DNA of 64,000 nt. Origin: Mixophyes australis. Lineage: Eukaryota > Chordata > Amphibia > Anura > Limnodynastidae. Under the pieces are notes generated by a model, which made no database searches, had not been told where the DNA came from, and saw only the letters and a list, made by a program, of their open reading frames with translations. The position numbers and the translations under genes were made by a program. The stretch lies in the NCBI GenBank assembly GCA_036250195.1, contig JAVHZZ010000009.1:41321824-41385823 (forward strand), given 5' to 3'. Below, in pieces: positions 33,207 to 44,215 of this stretch; position 1 is the first letter of the stretch, and the number at the start of each line of letters is the position of its first letter.

Positions 33207-33650
33207 GGCCCTCTTAAGAACATCTTGGGCCCCCGGGCACAGCAGTGCACCGGGGCCCCTATATATACAAAAAAAATAAAATGATTATATATATGGGCCC
33301 TGCAGTCCAGGGGGGTCCGTCGGAGGCAGGAAAAAAAAAACCTGAGAAAAAAGAAGAAAATTCTTACCGTGCTGTCAGCTGGCGATCCTGCTCCCTCCAT
33401 GGTCTCCTCCTCAGTCGCGCTCCGCAATGGATGTCGGGCGGGCGTGATGTCACGCCCGACATGCACTGTGAGTGCGACAGAGGAGGAGACCAGGGAGGGA
33501 GCCGGATCACCAGCTGACCACAAGGTAAGTATTGTCTTCTTTTTTTTCAGGTTTTTTTTTTTTGCTTCCTCCGACGGGCCCCCCTGGGCTGCAGGGCCCC
33601 CGGGCACCTGCCCATTGTGCCCAATGGGAAAGACGGCTCTGGCCTCCACC
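33207..33650. mobile_element. Long foldback element with gggcccccgggcac ends
   Basis: The arms are near-perfect inverse copies. The outer arm at 33296-33350 (gggccctgcag..ccaggggg, gtccgtcggagg, then poly-A) pairs with 33550-33600. The inner arm (33376-33440, gtcagctggcgatcc and ggtctcctcctc) pairs with 33465-33515. The centre is gatgtcacgcccgacatgc. The ends contain ttgggcccccgggcac tracts common in frog interspersed repeats. It lies between the Gypsy 3' LTR and the downstream hAT coding remnant. Confidence 0.82.
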
Positions 33651-33689
33651 ATCCTCTATAATAGAGGCAAGGGATCTGCAAAACACCCT

Positions 33690-35032
33690 CAGAGCCGTGA
33701 CACTCATCCATGTTACGCTATTTGACGAGAGTTCATGCAAGGTGTTGGGAGGAGCTGAAAGTGATGGCAAAAAAATTACAAGCACTCCATCATCAGCTAG
33801 GAACCTTCTGTCACCTACATCCCTATGACTACAATCTACACCCACAACACTGTCCTCATCAATATCCTTAGTAGCGATGGGAGTTAGCCCTGCATCCCAC
33901 TTGGTAAGGCTCAATGACTCCTGCACTATGATAGATTCGTCTGAAGAATGTTTAAAGCGTTAGTCCCACTGCTGCTGCTGGGGTGAATCTTCCTCCAATA
34001 AGAAGGCCAAGAAAAAGAGCAGTACTACATTACAACAATTAACTGTAAAACAATCTTTTGCTAGGGGAAGCAAATATGACAGCAGTCACCCAGTCGCCAA
34101 GCAGATCACAGATGCCATTGCTACTATGCTAGTGTTAGATCTGCTTTCAATATCCACAATAAACGCAGCTGGCTTTTCACAGTTAATTGATGTGTTGTGT
34201 CCCCGTTACAAAATTCCATTGCAACATAATTTTTCCCGTAAAGCTATTCCGCAACTAAACCAAAAAGTTTGTAAAAATGTAGTAATTGAGTTCAAAAATT
34301 CCATTCTGCCCACTTTACACTTACCCACAGATATGTAGACAAGTGGAAGTGGACAAACCAAAGACTATATGACTGTGACAGCCCCCTGGGTTGGTCATTC
34401 GCCTTCACCAGCAGGAACAGCAGCAGCATGTACACCACTACTTAACATTTGTCACAGGCAGGCTACTCTTTGTAGCACCGGCTTCACTAACAGGCATACA
34501 GCTGATAATTTGTTACGAAAACTAAGAGATGTCATTGATACATGGCTTATACCACTTGGGGGTAAATGTATTAACCTCCGGCTTCTTCAACTGCCACGAG
34601 TTCGGCGTCTTCGTAGCTTAAATTTAAAGCGGCGCTGCCTTGTAAAGGGAAACTTCGCTTCGCAGAGGATGGAGGAACCGCGCAAAGCCATCCAAGCGTA
34701 TTGCACAAGCCATGACATTGGGAAAGGAGGGGGAATGTATTTCACTCTTGCACAGTGGGGAATCCTTTCTGTGCTGTGCAAGGACCTGAAACCATTTGAA
34801 GTCATGACGTATGAAGTGAGTTCAGACTCTGCTAGCTTGAGCCAAGTCATTCCCTTAATTTCGACTATTGGAAAAGCAGCTTGACAAACTGAAGGAGGAG
34901 ATGAAAGAAAGCAATTTCGCAAAGTATGTTGGCCTTGTAGATCAAGTACTTAATTCGCTTCGCAATGATCCAAGAGATATTAAAATCTTGAACTCGGATC
35001 ACTACATTTTGGCGACTGTGCTTGATCCAAGG
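33690..35032 (+). pseudogene. hAT copy 3 transposase, C-terminal part
   Basis: Cognate blocks include VKQSFARGSKYDSSHPVAKQ, MLVLDLLSISTINAAGFSQL, DVLCPRYKIPLQHNFSRKA, DYMTVTAPWV and ADNLLRKLRDVIDTWLIPLG. The conserved TDMW Trp codon is TAG (about 34335). At 34560-34662 half of a MITE replaces the part of the gene between the WLIPL region and the RMEEPRKAIQAY region. The gene ends at LDPR (35032), where the LTR starts, so the C-terminal dimerisation domain is missing. Confidence 0.85.
34560..34662 (+). mobile_element. Half of a Harbinger-type palindromic MITE
   Basis: ggggtaaatgtattaacctc, then a ggcttcttcaactgcc segment and aaagcggcgctgccttgtaa, ending in gggaaacttcgctt, corresponds to one arm of the complete MITE at 6921-7099. 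The second arm is absent. The half-element joins two transposase segments that are not adjacent in the intact copy. Confidence 0.75.
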
Positions 35033-35915
35033 TGTCAAAGTCGTATTAATTGGATGAACGAAAGTATATTGGTTAATATTGTTTTACTGGTCGATTGCAA
35101 TCAGTATGCCACTCTACACGTGACATACTACGATCGCACGGTAAAATACGCACGTACACACTCGCATTACAACATTTAGTTATTTATATAATTCATATTC
35201 ATATTGAATCTATTTTACAGTGATTTATGAGCAGATAGCATTTAGTTTATTAGTAGTTTATATAATATGATTATATGTACACCTCAGTGTTATTTAAGGT
35301 TCAGGTTTAAGGAAATGTGTCATGTCTGATATCCTATTAATCCCCTATACATCAGCAGCTGTCCGGTGCATTCGGCGAAGAGATCACACATTGCATACTC
35401 TAGTTATTGATGTTAGGGAATAAACCTTTAATATGATGCTGACTATAAAATGCTAATAGACTAGTTGTAACTGGAGTTATGGCAGGAACAAAGGAGCACA
35501 TCCCCTGGAGAGATGACCCCCACCTTTGGATTCTTTAGTTTGAACTAGCCTATGAACTGTTTACCCTGGACCCACCCGAAGTATGGACCTATAGAAGCAA
35601 GCCACGTCATCTGCATTGTTCACTCTGTAACACTGAATGTATATATACCATAGCTGCGCTCCCACTAGCTTCAGTCTACTCTGACCACAATATTCAAGGG
35701 TGAACTACTGTACACTGGTACCAGATGGGAGCGCATGCGAACGCAGCGGTATATATGTATCTTTTGGTATTGGCTGTACTGTAATGTATTATATTATAAT
35801 CATGTATTGAACTGTTAAACTTTACATCTGCTAAAATAAATCACTTTGTGCGTTGGAAACACAATACAATCGCCTATGCAATGATTATTTGAAAACGATA
35901 GAATTACTTTAATAA
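35033..35915 (+). mobile_element. 5' LTR of an endogenous retrovirus
   Basis: It starts TGTCAAAGTC at the break in hAT copy 3. A TATA box (gtatatatacc, about 35640) and a polyadenylation signal (aaataaa, about 35833) lie in the expected order. Immediately after is tgggggctc at about 35917, which matches the first nine bases of a tRNA-Pro type primer site before diverging. The exact 3' end of the LTR is uncertain because a clean CA terminus is not seen. Confidence 0.65.
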
Positions 35916-35916
35916 T

Positions 35917-36963
35917 TTGGGGGCTCTGAGTTTGGAGGTTACGTTATCGGCAGGTATGCAATGCTTACGGTTTTCGATTCCTCAACAAAGGGTGGATTGA
36001 CGGACGCGTCTTATACGGGAAAGAACGCAATGTGTTAAAGACCTGTGGTTCTCTCTGTGTTACGAAAGCGAATGTCCGTTGTTGCATAGTCTGAAGGAAC
36101 GCTAATTTGAATCTAGGGACAAGAAAGAAAAAATGTTTCTTTTTATTGTCGTTTTACGTTTTAAAGGGTATTGCATTGCATAGGGTATGTGTACTTCCTG
36201 CCTTGCGTATGTGTACTTCCGGTAATATTGCCATGTGGTTAAATAATCGGTTTGATAGTTGTTATACATGCATAGTATAATCACTTGTTAAAACCTCTGG
36301 AACATTATTACTATTGTTGGGAACTTTAATTTTCTGTGCAGGAAAGGTGTATGTCATGTGATTTGGTGACTTTAAATACACTAAGGTTTGATCTATTGTT
36401 TAATAGAGTGTCAGTTGCTGTCTGACGAGGCAGGTGCCCAACTGGTGTACGGTATACAAGGCAGGTATATACCGGTGGCGGAAACAAAGCAGGTTTTCGC
36501 GACATGCACCCAAGAGTAATCACATCATTTAATGATAACTAGTATCTTTAAGCGTTGCGATCGGACCGCACAGCAAGGAAAGCCGTGATTGTAACTTGGG
36601 AGCAAGGGGAGGAATTCTGTTGGCAAGGCCGGTAATTGATTTTACCGAATGCTGCCATTTGTAATAAACTCAGCAGATTTTGTTGGAGAGTCAGGGGTAA
36701 TCGAGGAGCTGATAACCCTTTAGTCTGCATTGATATTTCTGTATTAGGGGTCCTTGTCTAAGACAAGAGGAAGCGAGTGGACGCGGCTTATAGCAAATAC
36801 GTCCATGGGCTAGTAAAATATCTCTAGCGGTAGATTGCGGGTGGCAGCGTGTTGAAAGTAGTGGCAGCATATTGTAATATTTCTGGAACCCTATATTGTG
36901 GCAGGATATTGTGATATTTCTGGAACCCTATTGTTTAACAGGGGTGCTAAGCAGACGCTAGAG
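35917..36963 (+). other. Retroviral 5' leader region
   Basis: Between the primer-site-like tgggggctc and the gag ATG no long frame exists. This is where a retroviral leader and packaging region would lie. No other feature was recognised. Confidence 0.45.
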
Positions 36964-38508
36964 ATGGCCAATGTACTGCCTAAGGAAGGCCTTATTGATT
37001 CAGCAAGATTTCTCATGTGTAAGAAATATGGTGCATACGCAACGTCGTATTGTGACACGTGGGTCAAAATGACCGAGGATTGTGGTAGGCCTTTCCCAAC
37101 AATAGGGAGTTTTAATGCAGAGGTACTAAATAATGTAAAAGAAAAAGTATGGTTGATTAGATCAACAGAAGTGAGAACTAGACATGATGATTGTTTAAGT
37201 TTGTGGCAAATGGAAGGCAACACGTGGCAGAGCAGAGATTGCACAGTGGAAGTAAGTGTGGCGAAAAGCGTTGCAAAGCGTGGAGAACTGAGCGCAAGCA
37301 CGCCCCAGACAAATTCGGTCGGGGCGGAAAGTACAGCCAATACTAAAAATGTAAAAACTGTAACTAGTAACTTGTATGTTGTTTTAAGTAATGTTAAAAG
37401 TAATGTTTCAGGACAAAGAAAAGGAACAATCCCACCAGCAGGGGCAGCGGCTGAAATTGGTGAGAATAATGTAAAGATTAACAAAAGGGGAGACATTCAT
37501 TTTACTGCAACAACAATTCCAGCAACTAGTTCAGAACATAGTGATTTGGTAGGCTTACATCCTGTCTGCACAACAGCAGTTCTCAATGGGAAAGCGGACA
37601 GAGATGGTGTTGTTCCCATGAAACATGTAGTAACGCATTTTCCATGGACTAGGTCTGAACTGTTTACAATTATGTCTGATTTCCCTGATCCTAGAAAAGA
37701 TTTGGCCAAGTGTCAGAAATTTATTAGACATTTAGGTAATGCACATGAGCCTACTAATAAAGAGTGGCGAGTGGTGTTTAGAGTTTGTCTTCCTCTCGAT
37801 ACTGATATACAAAAGTTCATTAAGGATTGTATGTTGGAGGAGGATAAATCCTTAACGGAGGATGATAATCAGGACAATATTAGACGTATAATCTCACAGT
37901 TGGCCATATATTTTCCAGTGATAGTGGACTGGAGTAAAAGTTTCACTATCAAACAAAAAGGTAGTGAGATTACAACTGACTATTTCATCAGGGCTCTAGC
38001 AGCCTTGACTAAGTACACAGGGATACCAGATATATGGGAGAATCCACATTATAGGGAGGTAGCTGTTGCAGTACTAATGGACGGTCTCCAGGAGGATCTA
38101 AGGACCTGGATAAAAACATTTTTTCCTAATTGGAGAGGTCTCACGGTAAATGAAATCAGAGAGCATGCTGTAGAACATGATAAAAATATATGTAAGAAGG
38201 AAAAAGCGCAGATTGATAGGCTAATGATGGTGGGTATCCTGGCTTTAGGAAAATTACATTCACAACCTCAGAATTATAAAAACCTCTATAAGGAACAGAA
38301 ACAACATGAGTTGAGGAAGTGTTTTAGATGCCATAAAACAGGACATCAAGCAAGGGACTGTACAATGACGAGAGCGGGAGCAAACAGACTTGGGCCACCT
38401 AAGAGGGAATTACATAGACACCCACAAAGAAGGCATACACAAGTCTCAAAGGTTTCCCAACAGTGCCTGCACACAAATACCTTGAGGAAGAACTATAGTC
38501 AACCCTAG
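36964..38508 (+). CDS. gag: Endogenous retroviral Gag (514 codons, uninterrupted)
   Basis: The first ATG of the open frame is at 36964; upstream in-frame codons lack an ATG. The protein has an N-terminal matrix-like region, a variable middle, a capsid region (around TDYFIRALAALTKYTGIPDI and VAVLMDGLQEDLRTWIKTF) and one CCHC zinc knuckle near the C-terminus (CFRCHKTGHQARDC, about 38323-38364), the RNA-binding signature of nucleocapsid. The frame is free of stops and frameshifts although the pol downstream is decayed. The retroviral genus cannot be set from these motifs alone. Confidence 0.8.
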   Translation: MANVLPKEGLIDSARFLMCKKYGAYATSYCDTWVKMTEDCGRPFPTIGSFNAEVLNNVKEKVWLIRSTEVRTRHDDCLSLWQMEGNTWQSRDCTVEVSVAKSVAKRGELSASTPQTNSVGAESTANTKNVKTVTSNLYVVLSNVKSNVSGQRKGTIPPAGAAAEIGENNVKINKRGDIHFTATTIPATSSEHSDLVGLHPVCTTAVLNGKADRDGVVPMKHVVTHFPWTRSELFTIMSDFPDPRKDLAKCQKFIRHLGNAHEPTNKEWRVVFRVCLPLDTDIQKFIKDCMLEEDKSLTEDDNQDNIRRIISQLAIYFPVIVDWSKSFTIKQKGSEITTDYFIRALAALTKYTGIPDIWENPHYREVAVAVLMDGLQEDLRTWIKTFFPNWRGLTVNEIREHAVEHDKNICKKEKAQIDRLMMVGILALGKLHSQPQNYKNLYKEQKQHELRKCFRCHKTGHQARDCTMTRAGANRLGPPKRELHRHPQRRHTQVSKVSQQCLHTNTLRKNYSQP

Positions 38509-39555
38509 AAATCAGGTTATATCTGTAGTCCTACAAACAGGCAAGGTAAAGGTTAAAACTGTGGTAAGTATTAGTGTGCAGGTTTAGAAAGAAACTGATT
38601 TAAAATTAATACTTTGTTGATTTTGCTTGTTTGTTTTATGTTATCACATGCTTGCTTTCCTAATTTCTGGCCGAGGGTAAAGAATGGAAATGTTTGTTTC
38701 GTTTTGCTGTTTTAAGATAACTATCTTGTTTTTTTCTTCTCACAGATAAGGATACACAAAAGAAATATAGACTTAGTGCTTAAATGGGTGGGATAGAGAA
38801 ATGGAAAATTACTCTTGAAAGACTAATTAACAATGGATCATTGGAACACTCTTTGTTTTAGGCTGCAGTGACTCATGATAATTTGTTTGGCTGAGAATCA
38901 TTATCCAAAAATGAAGTATGTACATACTTTTCTCTAAAATATCGTTTTATGTATCTCAGATGAGTCATCAAGAGTTATTTTTTTATATTTCTCTGTCATA
39001 AGTCAGGAAGTCCGTCGCAAAGGTATGTAGTCAATGTGATACCGAGTTCTTAATGAACAAATGACGGACGACACTGGATTGCACGGTTGATGTAAGACCC
39101 CCTAGTTAAGTATGGGGAGGGGTCATAGTTTAGCAAATAGCTAAGGGAATTAGTGAAATGAATACAGCCATTTTCCCATAGAGTCCAATCCAGCTGTCAT
39201 TTTTGCTGTAAAATCTCCATTTCTGCATGTATGTTTGTTTTCAAACCCTTGTATTCAAAGCTTTGTATTCCTATTATTCATTGCTTTCTTATTTCTCATA
39301 CTTTACATCTATGCAAGTATCTCTCTATCTTTCTCTTTCTCTCTCTCTCTCTGCTCTTGTTTAGACACGAAAAGACATAGACATAGTCTCATTAATGGGG
39401 CTAAGACATTTTTTTTACTTAAGACAAACTCAGGGATATACACACTAGATTGACTTGAGTTACAGAAACAGTCAGGGGTTTGGTGTTATGTGTATAGAAG
39501 CTGCTAATATTAAGCAGAAAGTTTTTTGTGTGGAAATACGATTCATGTTTTTATA
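38509..39555 (+). other. Decayed retroviral interior, no readable frame
   Basis: Protease and reverse transcriptase would be expected here if the provirus were complete. I could not identify either. A ct-rich run occurs at 39323-39355. The region may derive from a deletion and later drift. Confidence 0.4.
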
Positions 39556-40167
39556 GATGCATATCTATAAATAATTATTTTCAAACTCCTCACCACCCCT
39601 TACAAGGCTCTCTCCCACTTATATCTCTAACCTCCTCTCCATTCACACTCCCGCCCGCTCCCTGCGCTCGCCCAATGACCGCCGCCTCTCCTCTACTCTG
39701 ATCACCTCTTCCCATTCCAGAATCCAGGACTCTTCCCGTGCAGCCCCCTTCATTGGAATGACCTTCCTCCCTCCATCCGCCTCTCTCCTACTCTGTGCTC
39801 CTTCAAATGTGCACTCAAAACTCACCTCTTTCTCAAAGCCTACCAACCATCCACTTAACCCCCATCTCCTCCGCTCTTTCTCCCCTCTCTCCCATTGCCT
39901 CAACGGACTCCTCTTGTGCCTGGTCTGTTTAACCCTCCCTTAGGGTGTAAGCTCGCATGAGCAGGGCCCTCTTCCCTCCTGTCTCCTTACCTGTTCTTCT
40001 GATCCGTGTTTATTGCATCAGCCTGCCTGGAGTTTCTGAAGTATTGGTACTTTTTGTTTATTTTTCTGTACTGTTATACCCTGTATAGTCTACCGTTTGT
40101 ACTGTGTACGGCGCTGCGGAAGCCTTGTGGCGCCTAACAAATAAAGGATAATAATAATAATAATAAC
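39556..40167 (+). mobile_element. L2-like LINE 3' end
   Basis: Plus-strand sequence encodes the L2 ORF2 C-terminus in broken frames (HWNDLPPSIR and FKCALKTHLF near 39750-39835). Next comes the 3' untranslated region with gtaagctcgcatgagcaggg (about 39948), then tgtacggcgctgcgg, gtggcgcctaacaaataaa and an (aat)n tail. It is 5' truncated and lies inside the retroviral interior. Confidence 0.85.
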
Positions 40168-40454
40168 ATCTGTTTTGGTTTTTTTTTGTGTTTTGTGCCT
40201 CCTGTACAAAAATGTGCCTTTATATGTATGCACAAAGGGTGGGGACAGGAGATTGCTGGAGGTGAGGCATTCAGATATCCATCTCTGTGTAGAACATTGA
40301 AGTAGGATTTTTGCCACAAGATACAACATAATGTGAAACCCTAGAAAATGTAGAATTTTCGTGTTTTATATTTTTCACTGTTAAACTGACATGTACTGGA
40401 TACTGTTATATTTGAAGAATGTGTTATAGAAATAGACCCCTTTGCCTTTCCCAC

Positions 40455-40790
40455 TTAGTCAAGTAGCTGAATGTGAGGTACTGAGAATGGCATGTGAGTT
40501 GGCAGAGGGAAAATCGATTGATATACATTGGTCTTCAGCATTTTTCTAGTCTATGGGGCAACGTTTAGTTGACTGAAAAAAATCTTTTTTAGCAATACCA
40601 GCACATGAGTAGGACACTACATAGAGGACTTTATACAGTGACACAGTTACCAACTGAAGTAGCTGCTAGTAAGGTCCACACTTACACACACGACCATACA
40701 TGGCTGTCACACCAGGGCAAACGTAGCTGTCAAATAGACAGCAGGGTTTTATGTGACAGCTGACAAATCTATGTTTTGTTTTGTTCTTCG
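40455..40790 (+). pseudogene. Retroviral RNase H remnant
   Basis: A decayed frame contains VAECEVLRMACELAEGKSID, resembling the RNase H helix that precedes the catalytic strand in retroviral Pol. A broken tail includes an LPTEVAASKVH-like segment where the C-terminal RNase H helix would be. Stops and frameshifts are frequent. Confidence 0.55.
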
Positions 40791-40799
40791 TTGTATTGT

Positions 40800-40838
40800 T
40801 TTTGTTTTAAAATTTGAACACACACACACACACACATG
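40800..40838. repeat. (CA)n microsatellite
   Basis: A short pure CA run. Confidence 0.9.
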
Positions 40839-40894
40839 CTCGCATAAACATATTGGTTAATATATGAAGATTTGTGTTACCTGAATAATAAACT

Positions 40895-41160
40895 GTCTGG
40901 AAGGTGAAGAGATGTTGTGAGGAGTCTGACGGACCCTGGAGAGATGGACAAGGTAGACCAGTAGCTCCCGGAGTGTATCTTCCAGACCCAGCGAAGGCAG
41001 CACATGGTCTGGCTCGGATGGGTACAGAAGGTATGTGCAAGCTGGTAAGAGCATATTGGGGTGCACTAGACATTTCTTCTCAAGCTAGTAGGATGCAACG
41101 TCCTATCTTGATTAAGAGAATTTCAGGAAGATGATATCAATAGAGCCATCCCATACTCCT
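40895..41160 (+). pseudogene. Retroviral integrase N-terminal remnant
   Basis: The frame reads GVYLPDPAKAAHGLARMGTE then KLVRAYWGALDISSQASRMQ. This has the spacing of the region just before and within the HHCC zinc-binding domain of integrase, and the CxxC pair has been lost. It follows the RNase H remnant in the right order, so both belong to the provirus whose gag is at 36964. Confidence 0.55.
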
Positions 41161-42650
41161 CCTGTTTTTCTCCAGATAAAACAAATCCACGTCATCCAAT
41201 TACCACCATGCAGGATCCTCAAGTATACACTGGTGTACCAATGAAATATGTCTGGGTAAAGGTGTATTGAAATGTGTCTAATGTATTACTGTGTCATACT
41301 CAAAGCTTATGTTATTCAATGTGATAGCCCTAGAGTTATAATAGGTGATAGGGGTATTAATGTTATTGATAATAAATGTATAATGTATGAGTAGTGGTAA
41401 CAAATTACATACTTTCGATTAGCCACAAACCAGTGTGAACATAAAGTAACGGTACTAGGTAGAACGAATTGAATAGAATAAGAGTTGGAACTTGATTGAA
41501 GTGACTGATAGCTTCGGCCACTAGTCCTTCCACGCTACCAAAGATCACTCCTGAGCAGCCTCTTAACCTGTCAATTTTTAAGATGTTCTTGACCCCCCTC
41601 GAGATGAGATTGTAACTGAAAGGCTAGCTTAGACCTTGAGAGGAGGTAAATGGTGAGACAGCAACCCAGAACGTCCAAAACACTGTTTCCTGAAAAGTCA
41701 CACTAACTGTCAGGATGTTGGATGGGGAGAGTAAGTGGTGGAACAGTAATTTCTTAGGCTCAGGTTATTTGTCAGACAGGTACCAGGTGTAGGCTACCAA
41801 CATCATGACTTCAAGGGTAGCAGAGACACACTGGTGCCCATTTCTCCCACTGCAGAGGGGCCAACACTCAAAGAAGGGTCCAAGTGCACTCATGAATCTG
41901 TTCCGGGAGGCCTCGAATGTAGTTAGTAGCACCTGAGCCAGAGGCTAATACAGTTGTCCAGCATGAAGTTGTAGTTTTTCCTGTTCTGTGCTTCTCTCAT
42001 CACATTTTTTTTTCAGGACGGTCAATTCTTTTGATTGTTGACAGGTGACAGAGGCTGGTTCAGGTAATGATAATGAGGTATTGGGGATGAAGGAGAAGTT
42101 AGTAGCATGATCGGTCCAGCCAATAACTCTATTTAATTCAGGGGTAAAGGAAAATTTGGAAACCCTGGAGCTTGTAGAAAGTGTGAGGGGCTATTGTCTG
42201 AGTAGCATTACGTCCGTAAGTCAAGTAATATTCGGACTTGAGCAGACATCCTTGAGAATGATTATCATTCTTGGGAGGGTAAGGTTTTAGACCAAACAAA
42301 GTGCTGGGCGTGCTCTCACGAGCTTAAGTGATTATATCACGTAGGATTAGTTCTCTTTCCACTAAATATTCTTGAGGTACCCGAATTATGGGTGAGAGGC
42401 CACTAGGGGAAAGGTACGACACCTAGGTCCCTTAATCTGGAATCTCCCAATGTGTGGCAAGCCAACCGCTATTTCACGCACAAAGAAACCTGAGTATTGG
42501 GAGACTGGGAAGAATGAACAGACAATAGCCCGCCCACAAGTGTTGATGAAAAGAACTGATGACATTATTAGAAGTGTGTATATTAACGCAAGCTGAAGGA
42601 GATTGTATATGGCATTATTGATAGACATAGGATTATGCTATTGATGAACA
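41161..42650. other. Unassigned; possible retroviral 3' sequence
   Basis: No confident gene. A minus-strand frame at 42386-42628 contains GFFVREIAVGLPHIGRF, and broken frames surround it. These could be an old envelope or another repeat, but I see no diagnostic motif and no 3' LTR. Confidence 0.3.
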
Positions 42651-42654
42651 TGAA

Positions 42655-42860
42655 GGGCCTGAGTCATTAAGGAACGCAAAATGAGCGCAGCGTACGTACG
42701 TGCACTAATGCACGTTCTTTGTGACTGAGAACGGCCGAAGTCATTAAGCTGCGTATTCTCACATACGCAGCCTCATGACTTGCGGCGCAAGTGTTCCTAT
42801 TCTACCTGTTCACGTCCGTACACGCCGTCACATACTTGCATAACGTGAAGAAGCGAACGC
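42655..42860. repeat. Left Harbinger terminal region
   Basis: It starts gggcctgagtcattaaggaa and is full of acgtacgtgcac, tacgcagcctcatgac and similar CpG-rich inverted phrases, unlike the AT-rich flank. Harbinger termini commonly begin GGGCCT. A clean 3-bp target duplication is not seen. Confidence 0.5.
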
Positions 42861-43504
42861 TATGCTGTTTAGTGCATAGTAACATCATTGGTGTATCTCT
42901 CAATTGTTGAATCATGGTGCTGGTTGTAATTAACCGTAAAATATATATTCCCCTTGTTATGCTACTTTGTTTACCCTGTCACGATGTTTTACTTTTGATG
43001 AATTAAATTTATCATTATTGAAATATTTTCACTGTTTAATCGTATATCATATATCAGTGTATCATGTATATTTGATGTGGTTTTATAATGTCATATGTAT
43101 TATATTATATATATTTGGTGTGAGCTGGAAGGAAAAGAATATGAACAGGAATGAAGTAGTTATTCAAATAACCTATGTTTCCAATTCAGAGATTTTCAAC
43201 AAAGACTTGCACAGACTTCTTCGACTTGTCCATTGCATCCAGGAGACTCAAAAGGATCAGGATACGCCTAAATACTTTCTCAGCCAATTGTTATATGATA
43301 GGTGTAAATTATAGTACAACCTTCTTTTGTTGAAACACAAAGTACATCTCTGGTCTGTTTAAGATCAGAGTTTTCAGCATAGAAAAAGAGTGGAAGCTTA
43401 TTATTTTGTAAATAAACAATGATCCAATTTTATTCGTTAAGTGTCTTTTGCTGAAGGAATTTTTTTATGACTTTATTAACCTATATAACACCAATGAGGT
43501 TATG

Positions 43505-44215
43505 CTGCTAGCCCTGTTTTCCCTGTGTATCAGGTTGTGTCTTGGTTCTGTTTGCAGTATATGTTTTCGAAAGAAGTTATGTCGTACATAACTGTTATTT
43601 CTTTGGGGTCTTATCACATTATATCCCGGATGCGAGGTGTGACCCTATTGGTTGGCCTCTTCTCCATTGGCTTTTAAACAACAGCTTTACTTAAGTGTAT
43701 AATGCTAATACGTAAATTTGTTCAATTAAATCACACACATACCAGTTTTTCTTTTAACAAAAATATTTTAATTTATAAACTAAAACTAAGAACAAATGTT
43801 AAGTAAGAAACACTAAAAAAAATTCAATAAAAGTTATTTAACAATTTTTTAATATATTTTATTTTTTTTTTACATTTTTTTGCTTTTTCTTTATGCTTTT
43901 TATATTTTTTTTCTTGCTTTTTTAATTCACACAGAAGCCTCTGGCTGTGCCTTGGAGGACCCATCGACTCCTCATCAGCTGCAAAAAATGAAAGACAACA
44001 ATTTAGAAAATGCACTCTTAATACATTAATGTGGTGAAATGCTAGCAGTCGGTTCTTGCACCTTTGCATTTTGTAAGCTCGGTATAGTGCATAAATGAAT
44101 GTTACCCAAACACTGGCCCCATTCATTAAATTTTGATAAATGTAGGAGTACATAACATATACTGAAAACAGAACCAAGACACAACATGATACAAAGACAG
44201 GTGGCAGGGTAAAGC
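43505..44215. repeat. ~65-bp inverted repeat around gene A exon 3
   Basis: gtgtcttggttctgtttgca with its flanks (43505-43570) is repeated in inverse orientation at 44150-44215. The arms bracket the last exon of gene A. It may be a foldback relic or a duplicated element segment. Confidence 0.65.

Larger units (their letters stand above)
24314..35032 (+). mobile_element. hAT DNA transposon copy 3, nested and 3' truncated
   Basis: The terminus tagagatgggcgtgctcgg matches the promoter-side ends at 6095 and 55945. The element continues through a CpG-rich promoter region (25173-25300), a tandem array, the N-terminal coding region (25846-26746) and, after a Gypsy insertion and a foldback element, the C-terminal coding region (about 33700-35032). 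It stops where the retroviral LTR begins. The protein is clearly more diverged from copies 1 and 2 than they are from each other, so this is a sister subfamily. Confidence 0.8.

Noticed and set aside
36891..37496. 201-codon minus-strand frame opposite the retroviral gag
   Set aside because: Antisense shadow of the Gag frame, with leucine/serine-rich composition expected from the complement; no family motif.
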